In this document: positions 14,876-21,661 of the stretch, piece after piece
Numbering within the stretch: position 1 is the first letter of the stretch
How the letters are laid out: each line of letters begins with the position of its first letter
Origin: Holophagaceae bacterium
GTDB taxonomy: Bacteria; Acidobacteriota; Holophagae; Holophagales; Holophagaceae
NCBI GenBank assembly: GCA_025353305.1
Contig: JANXQX010000121.1
Span: 1 to 21,661, forward strand
DNA: 21,661 nt
Direction of reading: 5' to 3'
Notes under the pieces: generated by a model
Databases searched by the model: none
Told to the model about the DNA's origin: nothing
The model's input: only the letters and a program-made list of their open reading frames with translations
Translations under genes and position numbers: made by a program

Positions 14876-16027
14876 TCAAGATGCGCTGATCCAGCCGCCC
14901 CCCAGGACTTCTTCATCCCGATAGAACACCACCGCTTGGCCCGGCGCTATGGCTCGCTGGGGTTCCGCAAAGGCAACTTTCGCGCGGTTCTCCGGCAAAG
15001 GCACGACGATGGCTTCGACTTCCAGCCCGCGGCTGCGGATTTTGGCGGAACAGGGCAGGGGATTTCCAGGAGTGCTGCCACACCAGGTCAATTCCCGGAC
15101 CATCATTGTGCTTCCAAACAGATCGGCATCATCCCCGACCCAGACCGTGTTGCTGTCACGTTCCACTCTCAGCACATAGAGCGGGGTCGGGTGGGCGACC
15201 CCCAGGCCTTTTCGCTGGCCTACCGTATAGCGCCAGTAACCCTCGTGGGTGCCGAGAACGCGGCCATCTATGTGGCGGATGGGACCTGGGCCGGTTCCAG
15301 GATCAAGTCCCGCTTCCTCGACGTAAGTGTCATAACGCTTCTGAGTCACAAAGCAGATTTCCTGGCTCTCGGCTTTCTCCGCCAGGTGCAGGCCGAGATC
15401 CCGGCCCAGCTGACGGACCTGTGGCTTGGTCAGTCCCGCCAACGGGAAGAGCGTGCAGGCGAGGGTTTCCTGGGTGTGGCTGAACAGGAAGTAGCTCTGA
15501 TCCTTGGCCGGATCAGCAGCTCTCAGAAGATGGAATCCGGAGCCATCATGCGTGACGCGCGCGTAGTGCCCCGTGGCCACAAACGCCGCGCCGAGCGCAT
15601 CGGCACGCTCCAATAGCGTCTTGAATTTCACGTGCTGGTTGCAGCGGATGCAGGGACTGGGGGTTTCCCCCCGGAGGTAGCCTTCAATGAATTCATCTAT
15701 GACGGTATTCCGGAACCGCTCCTCGAAATCCACGACATAGTGGGGGAAGCCCACTTCGTAGGCCACCCGGCGGGCATCCTGGAAATCGTCCAGGGTGCAG
15801 CATTTCCCTTCGGTCTCGGGCGTGGTTCCACCTCTGGTCTTATCAAAGAGCTGCATGGAAACGCCGATGACCTCATATCCCGCCCTGTGCAGCAGCGCTG
15901 CCATGACAGAGCTGTCCACCCCCCCCGACATCGCCGCCACCACGCGCTTTCCGGGCTGGAGGCTGGGGTGTCCTTTCAGCGAAGCCAAGGCCAATTCCAT
16001 GAGAGCAGAAGACTGAAGGTTGCTCAT
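14876..16027 (-). CDS. mnmA: tRNA-specific 2-thiouridylase
   Basis: MnmA adenylates and then thiolates U34 of Lys, Glu and Gln tRNAs. The 383-residue protein has the PP-loop SGGVDSS (34-40) and GHYARV near 153. The cysteines are C126 and C129 in PSPCIRCN and C225 in SQEICFV. E. coli has a DxxC at the first site, whereas this protein has CxxC. With C225 that makes the three-cysteine set associated with [4Fe-4S]-dependent thiolation. The C-terminal beta domains (WRYTVGQRKGLGV onward) are complete. The ATG overlaps the stop of the upstream polyferredoxin gene (ATGA, 16024-16027), so the two are probably co-translated. A terminator follows. Confidence 0.96.
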   Translation of the reverse strand: MSNLQSSALMELALASLKGHPSLQPGKRVVAAMSGGVDSSVMAALLHRAGYEVIGVSMQLFDKTRGGTTPETEGKCCTLDDFQDARRVAYEVGFPHYVVDFEERFRNTVIDEFIEGYLRGETPSPCIRCNQHVKFKTLLERADALGAAFVATGHYARVTHDGSGFHLLRAADPAKDQSYFLFSHTQETLACTLFPLAGLTKPQVRQLGRDLGLHLAEKAESQEICFVTQKRYDTYVEEAGLDPGTGPGPIRHIDGRVLGTHEGYWRYTVGQRKGLGVAHPTPLYVLRVERDSNTVWVGDDADLFGSTMMVRELTWCGSTPGNPLPCSAKIRSRGLEVEAIVVPLPENRAKVAFAEPQRAIAPGQAVVFYRDEEVLGGGWISAS

Positions 16028-16920
16028 CGCGACCCCTTGGCCGAGTTTCTGAAGGAGAGCAGAGAGCCTCGACCACTATGCCCTTGAACCGTGGAGCAGA
16101 CATCGATGCAATCCCCACAATTGAAGCACCCGGTGCCAAAACCCAGCACCAGATGCCTGGCACGGGGATCCAGGTCCACGAAACACGCATTCAGGCAAGC
16201 CTGGCAACCCCCGCAGGCATCCGTTGAATCGGGGAGGTATCTTGGCCGGAGTATCTGATCACTGGGTGCCGTGGATACAACCATGGCCTGGCCCATCCCA
16301 TAGATGCAGACCATGCGGCAGAAATGGAATTTCACGGCGAATCCCGCCAACCATGAGATCAGGACCGTGAGCGCGACCCATGAAAGCAAGGTGGCCTGGA
16401 TCATGCCGCCTTGGCCCCAAACTGTTCCAAAAACCGCAAGCATGATCAACCGGGGGGCCACGAGATACGCTGCCAAGCTCAGCGCCAAGACGACGGGAGC
16501 TAAAGCGAGGGTGAGCGCAGCACCCAAGCGGAGACCCCATTTATGGAAGGACGATCGCTTCATCCAGGCTGCCACTAGGCGGTTTGTGCCCCGCCAGAGA
16601 GCGGTGCTCAAGCCGTCAAATAATTCCACGCAACTTCCGTAAGGGCACGCCCACCCGCAGAAAACCCTGCCTTTGAAGTAGGTAAGGAGGGCGATGCCCC
16701 AGATCAGGATCACGAAAGGGATGATCAGGCCCAGCACATAGGGAAAGGCCATTGGGTAGCTCAGTCCGAGATATATGATTCTTGCCCCCTGGACCCCCTG
16801 GATCTCGACCCTGAAGACATCCAGCCATGGCAATAGCACCCACAGCGATAGAAGCAGGAGTTGGGAGATCCTTCTGGAAATATGAAAGTGTCGGGAGATG
16901 ATCGAGCCGCGAATGGCCAT
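16024..16920 (-). CDS. NapH/CcoG-like membrane polyferredoxin
   Basis: This 298-residue protein has about five transmembrane segments. Two cysteine pairs, FCGWACPYG (C88, C92) and FCRMVCIYG (C201, C205), are followed by two ferredoxin-like clusters. These are C236/C239/C242/C246 (CGGCQACLNAC) and C265/C268/C271/C275 (CFNCGDCIDVC). This is the NapH/CcoG/NosR-type layout, in which membrane CxxxC motifs and cytoplasmic 4Fe-4S clusters carry electrons, often from quinol. The second and last clusters lack the usual proline after the final Cys. No nap, nos or cco genes are nearby, and its partner may be the coupled MnmA. GAAGGG precedes the ATG by two bases. Confidence 0.85.
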   Translation of the reverse strand: MAIRGSIISRHFHISRRISQLLLLSLWVLLPWLDVFRVEIQGVQGARIIYLGLSYPMAFPYVLGLIIPFVILIWGIALLTYFKGRVFCGWACPYGSCVELFDGLSTALWRGTNRLVAAWMKRSSFHKWGLRLGAALTLALAPVVLALSLAAYLVAPRLIMLAVFGTVWGQGGMIQATLLSWVALTVLISWLAGFAVKFHFCRMVCIYGMGQAMVVSTAPSDQILRPRYLPDSTDACGGCQACLNACFVDLDPRARHLVLGFGTGCFNCGDCIDVCSTVQGHSGRGSLLSFRNSAKGSR

Positions 16921-16977
16921 AGCCCTTCAGAATACGGCCAGGTCAGCTGAGAGCGAAGCGAGAACGGGGATTGGTAG

Positions 16978-19176
16978 TCAGGTCTTGAGCTGCCTCAGCC
17001 GCATCAACCCGAACCCCGAGAAGAACAGCATTGGCGCCAAAACCCCCAATGGTGCTGGGATCTCTCCCGATTTTGACGCACCTAGAAATATCCCTTGGAG
17101 ACCCAGGTAGAGCAGTCCGATAACCAATCCCATCCCGAGGGACTGACCTCGACCGCCCCGGGGAGCAGGAAAGGCCCAGGAAAGGGTGGCGAGAACGAGG
17201 CAGGGCCCCGCGAGCCAGGAGAAAATACGGGTCCAAAGCAGAGTCGCTCTGTTGGGATCGGGAGCCCATCGTTGCCACTTGACCAGGTCGCCCGTGCTGG
17301 ACATGTCGGCATGCGTGGGTTCCCGCAGCGAGCTTTCCGGAAAAAGTTTTTCCGCGGCTGGTCCTCGGACCAGCTTTGTCCCTCCCCATGAAAGTCCTTG
17401 GGAAAAAAGCTCTCCGGTATTCCAGCGGAGCATGATCGGGGCCTCCATAGCTGGTTTCAAAGGGAACCCCCACCGCGTTTCCGACTGTTGATTCCAAAGC
17501 ACACCAGTGGAGCCCAAATAAAGCCAAGAGTTCCTTGAAATAATGATTGGAGGTCGATTTAATAATTGCCTATAAATATTGTCTGCTTTGGTATAAGTAA
17601 TAGGTGCGATCCATAGCTGGAGAAGAGCGGTAGAAACCAGTACAGTCAACCAGGCCCGTCGCGCATGCCAAACCCATTGGACCAGACTTACACCACTTGC
17701 TCGCAGGGCCACCCATTCTGCAGTCTGGGTGGCCTGTCCAAGAACAAACAGGGTGCCAAGCAGGAAAGTGATTGGCAGAGCCGTATTCAGGAATGTGGGG
17801 AGATTCAACGCCCAATAGTGCAAAAAGTCCATAATAGTCTTGTGGTTACGAGAAATATCTCCCGCGAGCGTGGAATATTCGATCAACAAATCCAACGCCA
17901 CCAAAGTCCCTAGCGTCACACCCCAACTCTGCATCCAAAGCGAACAAGTCCAGCGATTTAATATACTAATGGAAGGTTGGTCCTTTTGTATGTTCAGTTT
18001 GTCCCCAGCTACGGGTTTCATCGATTGCAAGAACCCACGAATCCAGATAATGAGCTGACCGAGGCCCTTAATCATTCTTGATTTCAATCTACTTAGAAAG
18101 GTATTGGATACATGAGGCTTCAATTTTCGATAGAGGAGCCAAAATCCAGCTCCCAAAAAAATCCAAGGAAGTAGCAACTGGTAATAGAGAGCTTGTTGTT
18201 CTGATTGCATAATCATGGTTTCAAACAGCATATTGAAAAAATAATAAATCAATACCAGGCCAAGGCTCTTGATTATGGAACCTCCCCCTTTAAAACGCGG
18301 ATGCCCAAGGCCCATCGCAATACCAAAAAGCAAGAATGCGACAGAGGCAAAGGGAAGGGAAAAGCGTCTGCTAAATTCCACTGTGGCGGCAGGAGAATTC
18401 AGTTTCAAAAGTTCGAATGTCTTAAGATACCTAAGTGGGGTTGGAGTAAGTATCTTTGAAATTCCAGGCAGGCGGAATCTGAGATCTTGGCTTTCCTGAT
18501 GAAGATGTACCACGCTGCCGTTTTGGATCTGGAAGAGACTTCCATCCAGATTGTTCAAGCGCATATCCAGGATGTGACCACCGTCAGACTGAGGTTGAAT
18601 CGAATAGGAGATGCCCTTGGCCACCATGTGTTGAACAGTTGTGGGGCTCACTTCCATCAAGTGCGTTTCGCCATTGGGAGCCATCCAGACCGATTGCCCC
18701 GGAGACCCAGGAGGTACGCGAGGAGCTTGCCCGGTTCTCAGAAAGCGCGTTCGGGCCTCTTCCAGCATTTGAATACGGACCGATGCCTGCAGGTGATTCA
18801 CAGCTGGGATCAGAAGGTGGCTGTTGGCTCCTGCCAGCAATAGAAGAAACAAGGAAAGCAGCAGGTAGGGCCGTAGCAGCATCCGGCTTCCCATGCCTAA
18901 TCCCTGGGATGCTACGAGTTCAGAGCTTTGAACCATTTGCTGGGTTCCCAAAAGCCCGCCAAGCACAGCGGCCATGGGGAGCACCAACATAAGGGTTTCA
19001 GGAACTGCAAGCAGGAGCATCGGTATGAGCCACTTGAAGGAGGCTCCTAGGTCAAACACCTCTTTGGATATGTCCACCAGCTCCTTGGCAAGGAGCAGTC
19101 CCCCATAGAAAACAACCGCACCTCCGATAGGGAAGAGCCATCTGCGCAGGGTGTAGCGGAAGAGGATTTGCTTCAT
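16978..19176 (-). CDS. lptFG: LptF-LptG fusion, LPS export permease
   Basis: One 732-residue frame carries two YjgP/YjgQ-family permeases in tandem. The first half (1-355) is LptF-like: N-terminal helices, SELVASQGLGMG near 85-96, a periplasmic beta-jellyroll-like region (about 120-260) and three closing helices. A cytoplasmic linker (about 350-408) leads to the second half (409-732), which is LptG-like with EWVALRASGVS (487-497) and the same domain order. In E. coli these are two genes whose products pair with LptB2 to pull LPS from the inner membrane. Each half has an even number of helices, so the fusion keeps both in the normal orientation. The middle (about 17520-18480) is clearly AT-richer than the flanks. 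The start ATG has only a weak Shine-Dalgarno. Confidence 0.9.
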   Translation of the reverse strand: MKQILFRYTLRRWLFPIGGAVVFYGGLLLAKELVDISKEVFDLGASFKWLIPMLLLAVPETLMLVLPMAAVLGGLLGTQQMVQSSELVASQGLGMGSRMLLRPYLLLSLFLLLLAGANSHLLIPAVNHLQASVRIQMLEEARTRFLRTGQAPRVPPGSPGQSVWMAPNGETHLMEVSPTTVQHMVAKGISYSIQPQSDGGHILDMRLNNLDGSLFQIQNGSVVHLHQESQDLRFRLPGISKILTPTPLRYLKTFELLKLNSPAATVEFSRRFSLPFASVAFLLFGIAMGLGHPRFKGGGSIIKSLGLVLIYYFFNMLFETMIMQSEQQALYYQLLLPWIFLGAGFWLLYRKLKPHVSNTFLSRLKSRMIKGLGQLIIWIRGFLQSMKPVAGDKLNIQKDQPSISILNRWTCSLWMQSWGVTLGTLVALDLLIEYSTLAGDISRNHKTIMDFLHYWALNLPTFLNTALPITFLLGTLFVLGQATQTAEWVALRASGVSLVQWVWHARRAWLTVLVSTALLQLWIAPITYTKADNIYRQLLNRPPIIISRNSWLYLGSTGVLWNQQSETRWGFPLKPAMEAPIMLRWNTGELFSQGLSWGGTKLVRGPAAEKLFPESSLREPTHADMSSTGDLVKWQRWAPDPNRATLLWTRIFSWLAGPCLVLATLSWAFPAPRGGRGQSLGMGLVIGLLYLGLQGIFLGASKSGEIPAPLGVLAPMLFFSGFGLMRLRQLKT

Positions 19177-19223
19177 TATTACTTTCGATAATGTATATTA
19201 TGTAATCTTGTCAGCAACCAATC

Positions 19224-20237
19224 TCAAATTACTTTGGCGTTGAGGAGATCGTGGATATGAATGACACCACTGGGCTTAGTTGTATCAAGAACAACCAGAA
19301 ATGTAATTTTATGGGATTCCATCACCCCTGCTGCTTCCGCGGCCAGACGATCAGACAGAATCGTGTAGGGGGGATGACCACTCATGATGTCAGTGGCCCT
19401 GAGTTGGAGCGGGTTGATGCCAAATGTCTGTGCCCGTTCTAAGGCCCGCCGGATATCGCCGTCGCTGATCACACCCTTGAGTTCATTGCCATCCATGACC
19501 ACTGCCATTCCCAACTTGCCATTGGAGATGGTTTGAAGTGTTTCGATCAAGGTTGCAGATGTAGCAACCATTGGAAAAGGAGAATGCATCAGGTCCTTGA
19601 TTTTCAATAATTTGGCACCAAGGCTTCCACCTGGATGAAGTTCTGCAAAGCGTTCAGCGGTGAATCCCTTACGGCTCATCAGGCATGCCGCAAGAATATC
19701 TCCCCATACGAGCTGCATGGTGGTGCTGGCCATGGGTGCCAAATCAATCGGACATCCTTCTCCGTCAGGTAGTTGATAAGAAAAGCACCAGTGGGCTGCA
19801 TGCCCCAAAGAGCTACTTTCATTGGAAGTGATGGCTGCGATGGGAATCCCCAATCGGGATAATCTTGGTAAAATTCGAAGAATCTCTTCACTTTCCCCAC
19901 TGTTGGAAAGCAGCACCACAGAATCCCCCGGAACCACCATCCCCAAATCGCCATGCAGAGCTTCCGCCGGGTGCATGAACAAGCTGGGGGAACCGGTTGA
20001 AACAAAGGTCGAGGATATTTTCTGGGCCACCAGACCTGACTTGCCCATGCCTGAAAGTACGATTCTCCCGCTTTGGCTCGAAACTGAATCCACCCAGGCA
20101 GACACCCTTCCCGACTGCCAATGGACATCAAGCCAACGAAGCGCGCCCATGGCAGCGCGAAGAACCCCACTGCCCTGTCCGATGTCCGATGTGGACCCGG
20201 CTCCGGGCCCGGTAAAGGAATTGGTCTCATGTTCCAA
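19224..20237 (-). CDS. kdsD: Arabinose-5-phosphate isomerase (KdsD/KpsF family)
   Basis: This enzyme converts ribulose-5-P to arabinose-5-P, the first step to Kdo for LPS. The 337-residue protein has a SIS domain with GMGKSG (63-68, likely catalytic K66), HGDLGM (95-100), SNSGESEE (111-118) and HPGGSLGA with H201. Two CBS domains follow (about 215-335, with ISDGDIRRAL). The start is TTG (20235-20237) with GGAG eight bases upstream; no ATG fits before codon 30. It precedes lptFG by 47 bases on the same strand, joining LPS synthesis to LPS export. Confidence 0.95.
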   Translation of the reverse strand: MEHETNSFTGPGAGSTSDIGQGSGVLRAAMGALRWLDVHWQSGRVSAWVDSVSSQSGRIVLSGMGKSGLVAQKISSTFVSTGSPSLFMHPAEALHGDLGMVVPGDSVVLLSNSGESEEILRILPRLSRLGIPIAAITSNESSSLGHAAHWCFSYQLPDGEGCPIDLAPMASTTMQLVWGDILAACLMSRKGFTAERFAELHPGGSLGAKLLKIKDLMHSPFPMVATSATLIETLQTISNGKLGMAVVMDGNELKGVISDGDIRRALERAQTFGINPLQLRATDIMSGHPPYTILSDRLAAEAAGVMESHKITFLVVLDTTKPSGVIHIHDLLNAKVI

Positions 20238-20400
20238 GGCAGTGGCTCCGAAAAAAGCTCCTGGGGGATTCGAGCCATGTTACCAGCCATTTCCCGGCCT
20301 CCTCGCAGATGCACCCAACCGAAACATCCTTGAAACCAGGTCCTGCCAAGGGTACTCGAAATGATGCGGTGATTTCTTCCTGCCGGAAAAAGCGAAACGT

Positions 20401-20419
20401 ATTCAACCCGTGTTTGAAT
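20401..20419. repeat. Short inverted repeat before the CAU tRNA
   Basis: ATTCAA (20401-20406) and TTGAAT (20414-20419) form a perfect 6-base inverted repeat seven bases before the tRNA. It may be a leader hairpin or an operator. No clear promoter boxes are seen around it. The rest of the 188-base gap (20238-20425) shows no gene. Confidence 0.3.
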
Positions 20420-20425
20420 GGGGGT

Positions 20426-20498
20426 GGCCCTTTAGCTCAGCGGTCAGAGCGGGCGCCTCATAAGCGCTAAGGCGTGGGTTCGAATCCCACAGGGGCCA
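20426..20498 (+). tRNA. tRNA with CAU anticodon, probably tRNA-Ile2
   Basis: The acceptor GGCCCTT (20426-20432) pairs with AGGGGCC (20491-20497) with one G-T pair, and the discriminator is A (20498). The anticodon loop CTCATAA has CAT at 20459-20461. The body closely resembles E. coli tRNA-Ile2 (acceptor GGCCCCT, D-arm GCTCAG, T-arm closing AGGGGCCA), whose C34 is changed to lysidine to read AUA. It does not resemble elongator tRNA-Met (GGCTACG) or initiator. CCA is not encoded (CGCT follows). Annotation software may call it tRNA-Met from the anticodon alone. Confidence 0.85.
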
Positions 20499-20537
20499 CG
20501 CTACTGTATTCCCTCAACTTTCCAGAAAGGAAATTCC

Positions 20538-21152
20538 ATGCGCGCCACCGTGATCTCAATCCTTCTCGCCCTGCCCCTTCTCGCCACGGACCAACCAGCG
20601 AAACCTCGAGTCAAATTCACAACGAACCTGGGCTCATTCACGCTGGAATTGGAGCCCAAAGCCGCCCCGAAGACCGTGGCAAACTTCCTGAATTACGTTC
20701 ACAAGGGCTTCTACAAGGGCACCACGTTCCACAGGGTCATTCCCACATTCATGATTCAGGGCGGCGGGTTCACGGCTGATCTAAAGAAGAAAGCAGGCGA
20801 CCAACCTATCGTGAATGAAGCAAAAGCCGCCATGGAGGCGGGCCTCCATAACACGCGCGGCACCATTGCGATGGCGCGCACCAACGATCCCCACAGCGCA
20901 TCCAGCCAGTTCTTCATAAGCGTGAAAGACAATTCCGTTAGCCTTGACCCAAAACCGGATAGCTGGGGCTACTGCGTCTTCGGACAAGTGGTGGAGGGGA
21001 TGGAGACCGTAGACAAGATCAAGGCCGTACCCACGCATAACGACCAGATGAATGATGTGCCGGTCACCCCAGTGATCATCAGCGATGCGCAGGAGATTCA
21101 AGGCGCTTCCGTGAAAAAAACGCCAGGGAAGAAATCAACGAAAAAGAAATAG
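20538..21152 (+). CDS. Exported cyclophilin-type peptidyl-prolyl isomerase
   Basis: A short signal peptide (about 1-16, MRATVISILLALPLLA) is followed by a cyclophilin domain with GSFTLELEP, FHRVIPTFMIQGG, SSQFFISV and FGQVVEG. These are the catalytic and binding segments of PpiA/PpiB. The 204-residue protein ends in a lysine-rich tail (KKTPGKKSTKKK), which is unusual and might bind anionic surfaces. AAGGA lies seven bases before the ATG. It should speed proline isomerisation of periplasmic proteins. The gene starts only 39 bases after the CAU tRNA, with no terminator or good promoter between. Confidence 0.93.
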   Translation: MRATVISILLALPLLATDQPAKPRVKFTTNLGSFTLELEPKAAPKTVANFLNYVHKGFYKGTTFHRVIPTFMIQGGGFTADLKKKAGDQPIVNEAKAAMEAGLHNTRGTIAMARTNDPHSASSQFFISVKDNSVSLDPKPDSWGYCVFGQVVEGMETVDKIKAVPTHNDQMNDVPVTPVIISDAQEIQGASVKKTPGKKSTKKK

Positions 21153-21188
21153 GTCGTGGGTGCCCCACATCGACCTTTCTTCGAAAGG
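21153..21188. terminator. Hairpins between convergent ppi and yceH-like genes
   Basis: GTCG-TGGG (21153-21160) can pair with CCCA (21164-21167) and CGAC (21171-21174). Directly after it, CCTTTC (21174-21179) pairs with GAAAGG (21183-21188). There is no long T-run, so termination is possible but not assured. Confidence 0.4.
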
Positions 21189-21199
21189 CATATCGACGC

Positions 21200-21661
21200 C
21201 TAGAACTTCGCCCTGAAAGCTTCGAAGGCGGTTCTTAATTCTGCCAATTCCGCTCGCAGACTTTGCATTTCGGCCTCGATCAACTCAAGTGATCGAGGGC
21301 TTTTGGCCCTTCCTTCCTCCAGGGCCGCGGCGACAGCCTCGACGTCAACGGGGCCAGCGAGTAGATGGGTGAAGCGCGATTCCTTTGTGCCGGGCAATCG
21401 TGGAAGCTTCACCGCCAATGGTTCTGTTTCCGTTTGGACCAGCGCCTGCATGGCTGCCTCGGTTTCCGCCAGATCCGCGAAGGGGTAGATGCGTTCGGCC
21501 CGTCCCCGGAGTTCCCCGAGAGTTTGGGGCCCCCGCAGCATCAGCACACACAGCAGGGCCGTTTCCTGGAGGGACAGATGAAGTGATTCCGTGAGCCGCT
21601 GCTCGTACTTGACCGTGCGACTTCCGCTTGTGCTAACCAGCCAGACGAGCTGGCGATGTCG
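21200..21661 (-). CDS. YceH-like DUF480 protein (partial, N-terminus missing)
   Basis: The frame is open from the window edge to a TAG at 21200-21202 and gives 153 residues. VKYEQRLTESL, LLCVLMLRGPQTLGELRGRAERIYPF and LPRLPGTKESRFTHLL match the winged-helix YceH/DUF480 family. A helical, probably coiled-coil C-terminus (SLELIEAEMQSLRAELAELRTAFEAF) follows. A GTG at 21545-21547 inside the frame is not the real start, because family sequence continues upstream of it to the edge. The molecular role is poorly known. It converges on the cyclophilin gene. Confidence 0.88.
   Translation of the reverse strand, partial: RHRQLVWLVSTSGSRTVKYEQRLTESLHLSLQETALLCVLMLRGPQTLGELRGRAERIYPFADLAETEAAMQALVQTETEPLAVKLPRLPGTKESRFTHLLAGPVDVEAVAAALEEGRAKSPRSLELIEAEMQSLRAELAELRTAFEAFRAKF

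Overview
The window looks like a chromosomal segment of a GC-rich Gram-negative bacterium. The best guess is Acidobacteriota of the Holophaga/Geothrix type, and this is inference. The cell has an asymmetric outer membrane (Mla-type lipid transport, LptF/LptG, KdsD for Kdo synthesis). The Hfq has a long N-terminal extension that I associate with Acidobacteriota. Almost every gene is housekeeping or cell-envelope; I see no phage, insertion sequence, CRISPR array or defence island.

Left part (1-11569). After the 3' end of an unrecognised rightward gene (1-210) and a palindromic heptamer-repeat intergenic spacer, ten genes run leftwards with almost no spacing. In transcription order they are pdxA, a class IV aminotransferase, a membrane PAS/kinase-like protein, glmU, mlaE, mlaF, mlaD, a DUF116 membrane protein, a quinone-oxidoreductase-like MDR enzyme and a UbiA prenyltransferase. 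Six junctions overlap, four of them as ATGA, and no gap exceeds about 45 bases, so they are probably one operon. The content joins PLP synthesis, UDP-GlcNAc synthesis, retrograde phospholipid transport and isoprenoid/quinone chemistry. The kinase-like protein has lost its key phosphotransfer residues.

Middle part (11570-14197). This holds an Hfq-family gene with a long N-terminal extension and a complete NtrB/PilS-like sensor histidine kinase, both leftward. The kinase is divergent from a rightward Fur-family regulator.

RNA and right part (14198-21661). The fur-like gene is followed by tRNA-Gly(GCC) and tRNA-Cys(GCA), each encoding CCA, and then by a convergent terminator. Leftward come mnmA (with a CxxC + C cysteine set) overlapped by a NapH/CcoG-like membrane polyferredoxin, a single-gene LptF-LptG fusion lying in an AT-richer patch, and kdsD. 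Rightward come a CAU-anticodon tRNA of the tRNA-Ile2 type without encoded CCA, and 39 bases later an exported cyclophilin. The window ends in a truncated YceH/DUF480 gene on the minus strand.

I found no clearly new multi-gene system. The items most worth a second look are the catalytically dead-looking kinase/receiver protein upstream of glmU, the MCE protein with a beta-rich tail, the LptFG fusion, the mnmA/polyferredoxin coupling, and the insertion in PdxA.
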